From contig NC_090711.1 of the NCBI RefSeq assembly GCF_040954835.1, forward strand, positions 12,891,001-12,955,000: DNA of 64,000 nt, read 5' to 3'. Source of the DNA: Lepisosteus oculatus. Its lineage: Eukaryota; Chordata; Actinopteri; Semionotiformes; Lepisosteidae. This document shows, in pieces, positions 22,401-34,400 of this stretch (position 1 is its first letter; the number at the start of each line of letters is the position of its first letter). The notes under the pieces are model-generated. The model was not told the origin of the DNA, did no database searches, and saw nothing but the letters and a program-made list of their open reading frames with translations. The position numbers were made by a program, and so were the translations under genes.

Positions 22401-25400
22401 AATGCTCTGCGTGTCCCACCTCTGCAGGGAGGGGTTAGGTTCGACCACAACCTCGGTAGGGATCACCTGGGTCTGATTCAGGGGAGCCAACGTCGAGGCT
22501 GTGATCTTCTCTAAAATGCTGGGGTTGCATTTGCGATCTAGGGGTGACAGGAAAGAGGAATTAGACATCAAGAGGTTGGAGGGGTCTTCTTCCCTAAACA
22601 CTCACCTCCTGTCACCTGGTAGGGCACACAATTGCAAACAAAAAAGATCTTCCCCCTTACGTTACAGCTCAAGTGGGTCTTTAACTTAAAGTTCAAGACG
22701 TGAACATTAAAGCAGGCATAGAAAGGAAGGCATTGATGAAGTTATACTACTCTGACTAGGTATGATACACCTGGACAAAAAACTTGGCAACAGCATCCAG
22801 TATAGTCTGTTTGGAAACCCAGGATGTTGTTTAGACTCTCTGTAAGAAAAATCTTTGACTGATCTTCCAAATTGGCTTACTTCTGAACACATTTAAAAAG
22901 GCCACGTTTAACTAGACTAATTGAAACTTTTATTCACACACATACAGAAAATGTGATTTGGGTTGATTGTTTTCTCTTACTCCATGTTTGTTCACAAAGT
23001 CAAAGGACTTCCCAAACCTACATGGCTCTTGCAGTCGGCTCTTAACTCGCTTTCAGTAGTGTTAAGTAATCTAGAGTACCAACCCCCCCTTCGGCATGGG
23101 ACGGAAGAAGATCGTACCTGGCTCGTTTGTCATGGCTGACCAGGTGAGGTACATCATGTAGAGGGTTATGATGGAGGACTGCAGCAGGCCGGACTGAGGC
23201 TGGGCTTCCTTGAGATGCGCAGAGGGAATTTGTACATCAGATTAAGGCTCAGTGGAGGAAATAAAAGCCAACAGAAGCCACTCAAACAATAATCTGTAGA
23301 GACACAGCCCTGAACAATACTCAAATGCTATAGATTAGCTGCTGTAAAGACACTGCTCTTGGAAATCAGGGCCACAGCAGAGCTCAGAAGGCAGCCAAGA
23401 CATGAAAGAGTACTGAGAGGCCCACACACAAGTGACGCATCTTCTAGCAATCTGCCAACAGGCCCTAAGGCTGGGAAAATGTATTTCTTTAACTCTCCAA
23501 GATCGTTTTCAACAATGTAGCATCTTAATAGCATTCTGGCGGGCAGTCCATTTTTTTAAAAGCCCTCCGGTCCTCTCTATTGTTTGTGTTCTGCTGCTTG
23601 GTCAGCTGGTTTCCTTTGTGTTAATGTATTGACTGCACGCCCAGGCAGTCACAAGACATTTCCTCTGTCAGACTCGGCGCCCGGAGTCTAATACATTTAG
23701 AAACTAATCTCTTCAAAACGGATTTGACATACGCTTCGAACCGACGGCTTCTTCGACTTCTGAAATGCATTCCTACCCTGGTACGATGGGACTGACGTTT
23801 TCTCGAGTGATTAAGAATTGCAAATTTGGTGGATCTAACCAGGAACATAACCTCTCAATGCATTTGTGCGACTTCAGACAGGAAACACACAGGACTGTTC
23901 TCAAGACATTATGTTAATCCCAGTGTATGTGACCAGCCTGAAGCCAGTATAGTCAGGACTGGTTAGATAAAAAAAATAAATAAAACTGTCCTTGTGTCAA
24001 ACCAGATTTTGATTAATTAATTAATTGTTATTGCTAAAAATATATATAGAAAATACCAGTTACTGGCATTTCTAGATATCAATATTTATATAGGCTGTTA
24101 TTTGAAGTAAAATACAAGCCTCAGTTTCTAATCACTGTAAAAAGTTGATTGAAGGCATTTTAAAAATACAATCTCTGTATATAACTGGTATAGGGACAGA
24201 GATATATGATTATAATTCATTTTAATCCATGTAGTGAAGTTAATATGATCTTATTTTCATACAGGCACATATTCGTCTAAAGACGACAGAAAAGGCTTTG
24301 GGAAATAAAAAAAAAACTGATTTTGTACGAACTAGAAACTAGAACAGCAGGAACGCTCATCTCTTGGGGAAGGAAGCTGAACTTGCCTGTACTTTGGGCA
24401 GGACAGACACAACAGAGGCCCCAATGCAGAGAAGCATGTTGAAGCTGATGAAGAACTTGTTCAGCGCACAGTCCTCGGGGTGAGTGTAGAAGACGTAGAA
24501 CAGAACAACAGCAATCAGGGACAAGACGTAGTTCAAGCCAGTGACTGACAGCAGGGCTGAAAAATAAGCAGCAAAATGTCTAGAACAAAACGAGTCTGGG
24601 CAATAAAAAGCAATTTACTGCAGAGTGTAAATGAACTCGTTCTGCCATTGAAAAGACGTGTCAATAACTTAACTGAAGTGGTGCCCAATAGGGTTTGCTC
24701 AGCTGCTTATGATGGGTGTTAAGTTGTGTTTCATATGCTTTAGCAGGTTTTCTACAGTACATTCAATGAAACATGAAGTAAAGAGCTTGAATTTTTATGA
24801 TAAAAGAGGCACAGGAACATTCATTGACCATTGATTGCAATTCTTATAAAATAAGTCAAAGGATCCAGAAAGCATATAGTGTGTATTTTTCTCATATAAT
24901 TGTTTTGGGGCTGAAAAGATGCATAATCTGTGACTTAAACAAACACCCCTCTCCCTCCATTCGTCTGTTACACTGACAGTTTACTGTCTTTTAGATCCAA
25001 TGAGGGACAAAAAAAAAACATTTAAAAAAATGTGACTAGCACCTATTTTAAGTGTATTTTTTTTGTATTGGGGTTAAAGAAGCATAAATGGTTTTTGCAT
25101 CGCTAAGCCACTCGTGAAACCAAATAAGGTCTGCCCGCCGCCCTCCGTGCCGAGCCACAAACACAGTGCGTGGCTACAGTTAGCACCAGCCTCTTGCTGA
25201 GGGCGTGTCGTACAGCGTAGTGTGCTCAGCTCGGCAGACACCTACAGAAATCGCACCCAGGGCAGCAGTCTAACCATGCCGCCGTTTCTAGGGCGCCAAT
25301 GAAAGCTTCTCGTCCAATCACTGGACTTAACGAACAGCCCACTGTTTCATTCTCTGCCATGCTTGTTCCATTGAAAAAAGTACAATTGCTAAAAATACCC

Positions 25401-28400
25401 ACAAGAAATCTCAGTAACCTGTAATATTAACATGGTAATAAAACAGAATGCCTAGATTTTAAGCAATTATAAGAAGTGCATTACAGGCATGGCAAAATAC
25501 CTATCTGCGTTAACTACACTTTAACAGAATGCAACCAACGGTTTCCCCATAAGCTCAGGAATGAGATTGAAGAGGCTACTAATGAGCCTTTGATGTCAGG
25601 CGTAGCAACCACTAGCTTCTAGAAATAGAGGCAGTGTGGGGAATAGGGAATAGCTAGAATCTTTAAAAGGGTTCTGACTGGATCTGGACACGCGGACTTG
25701 TGGCAGCCAGGAGATGGAGGGAGGGCTGGGTTATCAAGGCCTCTGGGGTTTAGTTAAAGGCCTCAGTTAAACACAGACCCCCTCACCCTTCAGGGCGAAA
25801 AACCCGGCATCACATACCAGCGTACCAGCACCGCGAGTTGCCTTCCTCCATCTTCTCCACCCAGGACTCATTCCAAGAGTGGGCGAAGTCCACCAGCAGC
25901 ACCAGCTGGATCAGAATGAAGCAGAAAGCTCCAGAGGTGCCGACGACAAACCAGGCTGCAGACACAAACCTCAGGTCAGTACGTCGGCACAGGGGGGTCA
26001 ATTCACCTCTGAACACTGCGACTAGACTGCCGTACTGTGAAGCAGAAAACGTTTCGACAGTGGTCTTCCGGCAATGAACGCTGAATGAGAAAAAGACAGT
26101 AGTGTGTTCATTTCCAGGAACTCTATTTTTTTAGTTCTTCACATTTACGGCCAGCTCAGTCTACCCCTAGGTTTCAGACCGCAGGGCTCGGTTACATTTG
26201 TTCATCCACAGCTAGCTGCTCAAAGGCTAATAATTTCTTAGAGAAACAAGTTCTCATTGACAAAAAGTATTTTCAAATTGTTAAATTCCAACCTTTAAAG
26301 TGGAACTGCAGTCCCAGGCCGGTGATTAAATCTCGGTAACAAAATAAATGAATTGGCTGTATTGGAAAGTTTTACAGATTGTGAATTGAGCACAAGATCA
26401 GGACCTTTGTGAAAGTCCTGGACAGTCGACATGTCGACACGAGAGTTTGCAAGAATTGTGATGTAAACCGGCCCTTCCTGGTCACTAGTCACCATCATGA
26501 CTAATGTAATGCGATGAATGAGCAGATAAGTACAGTTTGTGCAGCTGGCATGACCTGCATGCGGTTAACAAGTAATATGTGTCAGCAGATCTGTCTTGAA
26601 GTCGAAAGCAATATTTCTATTGGAAGCCTGCTTGTTTACAATGTAAAAGGGCCACTTCACATTACCAGATGTTTTGTTGCCTCATGCTGAATTGCAAAAT
26701 ATAGTGCTCTGCATACCTGGAAATTTAGTCTATTTTGTGACGTTAATTGGAGGTTTTACATGTTACTGCGTACATTTTACTTTTACTGTGGTTTGAAATG
26801 CACTCATCAGTGCTGATTCTTTCTGACCCCGAAATCTGAAAATAGTTTTGCAGTTGCAACTTACGTTATGAGGCACAAGTGGTCCACAGACACATTTGCT
26901 CACTCGACCAACTCGCCTCAGCCTTCACCTACTAACCCACAGCCCCAGAAGAGGAAAGAAGGGTGGGCTTCGTTTTAAACTAAAGGGGCGCCTCGTGTCC
27001 TTCGAACACGTACAACCATATCCTGTGGCAGTGCCCACAGGATATAACTGCACACGTATGATTGATACCTTTTAACGTCTTTCCAAATAAACCAGGAAAC
27101 CAAAGACTAGTGACAAACAGCACTGAGGCCTAAAACAAACTGCAGACTTCCAACAGCGACCAGACTTACTTCGAGTAAATGGCCCCTCTGGAATGTAAAA
27201 GGCACCAACCGTTACAGCTATGATGGCAGCGACCTTAAAAAACCAAAACCTGCAGAAAGAAACAGAAATCAAAACCATGTTAGCTGAGCATGACATCTGG
27301 TAATAAAAACATACATACAGGAACACGATTCAAACTATCACTCCAGAAGTTGACCTGTCAGTTCACCCGAGGAAGGATTCACATAACTCGACAGCAGTAA
27401 GTAGATCACTAAACAGATTTTTTTTCAGACCATAAAGCTTGCAAGGGGCAAGTTCCCTTTTTTTCTCCTTTTGATCGCTATTAAAGTAGCACTTTTTTCC
27501 CCTCTTTATCTCATTCTTGCCAAGCCAGAATTCTTTGCCCCACCACGGTCCCTGAAAACGTGTCGTAAAATTCCGATGATCAGCGGATGTCGTTTTCCCC
27601 CCCAAAAATGAGCCGGCCACACCCGATTTCTGGGAAAAAGCCAAGAGCGGGGACCTACCCGTTGTGCACGGCGGCTCGTGGGTCGCGGCTGTTTTTCACG
27701 TTGATCATGAGCAGAGCAAAGGCCAGGAAGCAGACGCTCATCCCGAAGCATATTCTGTAGACGGCTTTGTACCCCACAATCACGTCGCAGTTCACAGAGC
27801 CGTGGATACCTGGGACCGACGTCCCTGCTCCTCCTTCGCAGAAGCCCGGTATCTGCCGCAGGGAGCGTGGCAGACAGTTAATCACAGAAAGCTACAGCCC
27901 GTCCAACAATTTCATGGCCACAAAATCCGATGCTGTATTAGTGCACCATCTTTTACTGAGACTCAAACGGATTGCTTAGAGTAAGCCTTCTGCATGGGAT
28001 ACTAATCATCTATTTTACACATGTGGTTTCCACGGATTTATTCTTTACTACCTAGTGTGCTTTTTTGTCTGCCAAAAATGGTTGTGCTGCAACATGAGGG
28101 CTCAGGGAAACAAGTGGAAATAAGGTTCAGGATCTTTCGTGGACAGAACACAGGCGATACATCTTTACACAGAGGAAATGAGGGGATCCAACTCCGGAGT
28201 CAAGTGGCTCAAGTTGATGTTCCTTGATTCCACGCATTAACCATCATGGCCTCAAGTACAGCACACCTAACTGCCAGCAAATGTAGGGTACAAAAAACTG
28301 AATGCCTCAAAATGAATTCAGTTCATAATAAGTACCTGAACCAGCTAATAATTGCTCCGGCCACTAAAAATTGTCAAAACTGCTCAAATCCCTTATAAAA

Positions 28401-31400
28401 AAACTAATTTAAAAATCATATTTTAGAGTAGAGAAAATTTAATTATACTGTACTAGTGGCGGGGAATTGAATCTGAAATCCCTGCGTGTCTAGAAATTCA
28501 GTGAATTCTGATTATTCTAAACATTGCACACAAACTCTGTAGCTTCACAACATCTAGAGAAGCAGAAACAAAACAGCAGCAAATTCTGACCGTGTGTGTG
28601 AGGGGAAGGAAAATAAGCTCAAAGGTCCTATCGGGCAGGTATTTAATCAAACCTTTGAAGGACAATGAAATAAAACCACACTTATCTGCTGGAAATGTAC
28701 TGCTAGCTTATCACGTCTTCCACATTTCCTCCAGTACTTACAACAGCGGGGTTAGTTCCTCAGCAAGCACATGAAAACCACTGTTACAGTACTGCAGTGT
28801 GGGACGCTCAAGGACATCCATTAAAAAAAGGGGGTTTCTGTATTTCAATAACGAGCCAGAAACAAAACTTAGACTAGACATTTGACCTTGAAAGCATAGG
28901 TCCATGTTTTTCTCCTCTCCTGCACCAGAAAACATTTTGTGAAAGAGCCTGAAATTGGTTGTTATTTTATAGAGCATGGGGGAGGTACAGCAGAGGAAGT
29001 CTTCAAGCTTCATGGGTCCCTCTTCAATTTTGAGCTTCTGAGACTGACTTGTATCCTTCAGACCCATAAATAGGATTTTTCATAAAATGACGACAGAAGT
29101 ATCTTACATCCCTCAAAGACCATGACTTTGTGTCACCCCAAACAATTCAAACTGGTAACACCGGTATTTATTTATTTATTTGCCTTTGTTCAATGAGAGA
29201 CGGGAAACATACAGTTCCTTGCAAAGCTCTTCAGACCCTTGCACGGTTTTTACGTTTGGGTGCTTTAAAAGTTGCAGTTGCAAAACTTTGAAGTAGCAGT
29301 TAATGTTTGATAGATACAAAACCGATTAAGAGCAACAACAAAAAGAAAAAAATAAACATAATAAGAAGGAAAAAAATGGACAAGTCTTGACTGCATAAGT
29401 ACTGAAACTCTTTGCTGTGGGTTTTGCAGCTAAATTAATCCAAATGCAGAAAATTACCTTAACCTTAAGTCACAATTAGTTGAGTGGCCTCTTTCTGTGT
29501 GCTCTTATAGTAGCTCACCTTATTTCAGAATGGATATACCTACTTCTGCAAGGTCCCCCAGTCAGGTAGTGAATTTCAAGTGAAGATTTATCCATGAACG
29601 ACTGATTATTTTTAACCACTGGGCAGTGTGGTGGCTCTGTGGCTAAGGATCTGCGCCTGTGGCTGGAAGGTTGCCGGTTCGTATCCCGCGGCCGGCAGAG
29701 GAATCCTACTCCATTGGGCCCCTGAGCAAGGCCCTTAGCCCCAACTGCTCCAGGGGCGCCATATAAATGACAGACCCTGCGCTCTGACCCCAAGCTTCTC
29801 TCCCTGTCTGTATGTCTCATGGAGAGCAAGTTGGGGTATGTGAAAAGACCAATTCCTAATACACAAAATTGTATAAGGCCAATAAAGTGATCTGATATGA
29901 TTAGCCGATTAATTTACCTTTTTGAGCTGCTGCTCAATCCCTGGAGCCAGCATGATGCAGGCCACGATCGTCCCCAGCAGCAGGATGAAAGCATAGATCA
30001 GGCGCGTCACTGTGGAGTTCTTACTGTTCGGGCAGCACCTGCACAGCAGGCAAGAGGCACTACTGCACAGGCATGGAATCTGGCAGAGACAGAAAACAAA
30101 CAACACCCAGGCACTGAGTTATTGGCAACAAACAGCTGCCCTTCAGCTGCGTTCAACAGACGACTGCAATAGACACATGCTATAGCTCCACAAAACAGTC
30201 AACCACTAAGTTTGGCAGCACAATGACGGATGTAATGGACGCCAACAGCCATATCACCCTGCAACTGCCCACTGGCAGCCCCACTGAAGCTCAGCAGGTG
30301 TGAGCCTGGTCGGTACCTGGATGGGAGACCTCCTGGGAAAAACTAAGGATGCTGCTGGAAGAGGTGTTAGTGGGGCCAGCAGGGGGTGTGCACCCTGTGG
30401 TCTGTGTGGGTCCTAATGCCCCAGTATAGTGATGGGGACACTATACTGTAAAAAGGTGCCGTCCTTCGGATGAGACGTAAAACCGAGGTCCCGACTCTCT
30501 GAGGAATTAAAAATCCCAGGGCATCTCTCAAACAAAGTAGGGGTGTAACCCCAGTGTCCTGGCCAAATTTCCCATTGGCCCTTATCAATCATGTCCTCCT
30601 AATAATCCCCATCTCTGAACTGGCTTCATCACTCTGTTCTCCTCCCCACTGAGAGCTGGTGTGTGGTGAGCGTTCTGGCGCACTATGGCTGCTGTCACAT
30701 CATCTAGTTGGGGCTGCACACTGGTGGTGGTGGAGGGGAGTCCCCATTACCTGTAAAGCACTTTGAATGGGGCTACATTAAGTGTAAGTAATTATTATAA
30801 TTATATTATTTACTGAACATTTGCTTGTACCCCCATGGAGACACAGTTTTGTGAATGAGTTCCATTTGTCTGTGTGGCTCAATATTCTGCTGCACTTGGT
30901 GTGCTATACTTCTGGAGTGCTACAGTGCTATACTTTTGGAGTGCATGAGTGTTTTCAGGGTTTTATCTTATCAATTAGTTATTTAATCAGGAGACTATGT
31001 GCATTTCACAAGTCTTCTCACTGACTATTCAAGGGTACCAATTAAACATGCAGGACAGAGGCTCTCCAAGACTATATCTGCAGGCCCTGTCTTAGGTTAA
31101 TCTCAGATCCAACATTTGTAACCTACTAACTTGTCTTCACATGTTCCGTTGCTTCATATCAACTTTGGACAACTGTCTTTTATTTTTTGCTCTCTTAAAT
31201 ATGCGACACTTCCAGCAACATCAAATGTCTTTACTGACGAATGCCATGTCCATTTTACGTCGAGAACCAAGCATTCCTTAGACCACACTTCTCAATGAGT
31301 CAGTCTAGGACAGTCCATACCAAACCCTGTGACTGGTATATTCGAACTGTTCCCAATTAGTCTGTGCACAGAGATAGACAACAGTGAAAACTTTCACACA

Positions 31401-34400
31401 GGCTTTTTAAAAAGACTTGGTAATATTTATTCTTCAACAGAAGATTCGGGCTTCATCTCAAAACATGCTAAGATTTTCCTTTTCCTTCTATGACAAATAC
31501 TATTATAAATACTCCTTTACAAAAACAGTAAAACTGAAAGACAGGTTAGAATATTGCTTGTATGTCTGAAATGTATCTCTGAAGTACCAGGGGTGCTTTT
31601 TTCAGTGAGGACGTGGAATTCACAACTGAATCCTACAGCTTTAAGATGTCTGCAGTGATCAGGTGCCTATCCAGACTGTAAACCACTTACAAACTCCTGG
31701 CAGACAGGCAAGGTCAGACTAGATCTGCAAAGACAGTTAATCAGTGCCAGGTTAACTTATCTGGAAATTAGAGTCCCTGCAACTATCACATATTTACAGC
31801 CTACATCTTCCTGGAGACACTCGAGAGACTTGATAAAGACCCTGGCAACACAAAAACTCTCTTTTAATTTCTGTATTTAAATCCCTTACAGATCCATCAA
31901 TTAATTCAGCCTTTTGTGAACAGTAACCATTTGTCTATGGCATGCTGAGAAACACAGACATTAAAGATCAAAGTTATATTTTTAGAACAGCGCAATTAGT
32001 TTAATTCGTCTACCTAGATCTTTTTTTCCAGACTATTAAGAACAGACACACCAATAAAGCCAAAGTGTGTTAAGTCACAAGTATGATGCTATTGGAGATT
32101 ATGTTTGAGGGAAGGTTAGAGATTGTTGCCTTGGAAGCAGCACAGGAAATTCAAAATAATTTAGATGAAGCCTGAGCAGGCACCTGGCAGAAGGCATTTA
32201 CTACAGACATGTGCAGATACATAAATACATAGCAAAAACAAACTATAAATACAAAATAACAAACACTAAAATCGAAGAGACTACTTATGAAAAAGACCTT
32301 GGTCGACACATTTATATCCTTAATAAAAAAGACAAAATGTTAAGACATACAGTCTAGAGTGTATAATTTAAATTGAGGGATGTTAAAATTGAAAGTCCTA
32401 TATTAATAAAGCCTCAAAACAAGGACGCAAAAGGAAACTATACTTGGAAGTGCACTTAAAATTGAGAGCAGGAGGCAGTTCTTTACACAAACGGTTGTGG
32501 GAGTGTGGAACAAGCTACCCGTTTATGTTGCTGAACCCTGGGATCTTTCTAGAAACAGCTGGATGAGACCTTTGGATCATGTAGTTACCAACACGGTGGT
32601 GAAATTGATGTGCTAGCCTCTCCTCATTTGTAACTATCCAAAATAGTTGGACCATGGTGCTGGTTTTAAGCACATGAGCCCTGATTATTTAAATGCAGCA
32701 TCGCAAACTCATCCCCTGAAGTCAAGAAGACACTGCACAGACAATAGCAATCACATACTTAACACTCATTTTCTCCAAGTTATATAACTTTTCAGTTTGT
32801 AACTTTTGCACTGTGTAAACCTATCGCTGAACAGTAACATAACTCATGTTAGGGAAAGAAACCCGATAAATAATAAACAGGAAAACCCAGTCAAAAACAA
32901 AATACGTTTTGAGAATCAATCCCATCTGTCAAAGTTCTAGGCTACATTCACACAGCACTGGCGTTCAACCAGCGTTGAAGAAATCCTGAACTCATCTTTC
33001 GGTGTGCAATGCAGAAAGCAAATTTTCTGTGGTTTCAATCCCTGAAGGCCGGCAATACACACGCTTCCCTCATCTAAGCAAGCTACTGTATTTAAAATCC
33101 TCACCCTTTCCCTCTCACAGCATTTTAACAAAGAGGCCAGTTCTCTATGCTGCCCTGGTAGGGCATTTTTGTGCAGTGAAACCGAGGTGTATGATGTACA
33201 TTACGTAATTATAGTAATAGGGTAAAGCACTAATTAATAATAATGATAATTAAACAGTCAATCTAAACCACAAACTATTAAAAATGTGATGGACTGTGAT
33301 AATTTGGTAAGGGACAGGGACACTACACCTGTACACAGCACTGGTTTTGGAATGATGGTGTTAATTTAGTGACTAACGCATCGGGGCTCACTGACTTGTG
33401 CTCTTTGTTGATGTGCCAAGCGAAAATGTTAACAGTAACAACGGTAATAGACGGATACTGTAGGGTGTTTTCCATTAGGAATCGTTTCGCCATTCCGTAA
33501 TACGGTTTCACACAGGAGCTGTCGCTACGAGGGGCATGCGAGCTCCCCTTGTCAACATGTCGATTTATGTCCATATTGCGACTAGTTTTGTTTTTTTTGT
33601 TTACGAAATGAAAGCCGTCCCACTCCATAGTATGGCTTCCAACTGCAACTGTGGTGGTTGTTCATTGCGCATAAAGAAAATAGCATAACTTCGGCCGGGT
33701 TTCCCTGCGCAATTAGCGAGACCCTGCGGGGTTGTCTGAAGTACGAGTGGTCCTCCCTTGGTCAACTCCAGCCGTTTACTCGTTCACAGCAAAACAGGAA
33801 GTTTTCGGCTCCGGGCGAAAACACGCTCACGAACAGTTGTTAACACACCTCGGCAGACAAACGCTCCTGGAGGTCTGTAGGACACCACGTTGAACACAAC
33901 TGGTTACAACTACCGAGAGTCCCGCCGTTTGCTCTTCTAGTAGCTGCTGCTGGTTAAGTTTCGGTTTTAACCCACTTTTCTTTTAGCGTTTGGTAGAGGA
34001 AATAAAAACACGCACGACTCCATTTTAAAATCCCCGGAATGGACGACTTGAGTGCCGACCAGCTGTCCATGTACGTATATAAAACTGAACCGAGTACATT
34101 TTACACCAGATTCAAGAAAACGCTGCTCGTCGACACCGGACCCAAGACACGTCCGGACCTGCGGTACCGGGGGCAGTGACCCATGTGGGCCGGCTCCGAT
34201 ACACACATAGCAACGTTAACGCGCTTTATATCGTTGTATCGTTGTCCATAACACACCCCAGTCAGAACCAGCTCAGTGCATCATCATGTGTGTTTTTTAT
34301 ATATATATATGATGTTTTACTACCGTGCCTTAGTCGTACAAGGTCCCATGACTGCGTGAAACTCATTTATTTGTTCAGTAACAAATGATTAGCCGATAAA

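Noticed and set aside
29621-29700. A tRNA gene suggested by A-box and B-box motifs
   Set aside because: It is the head of a dispersed SINE with a long non-tRNA body, and the cloverleaf is not maintained.
30245-30360. A 5S rRNA gene
   Set aside because: Only similar to 5S and continuous with the SINE body. Key 5S segments are substituted.
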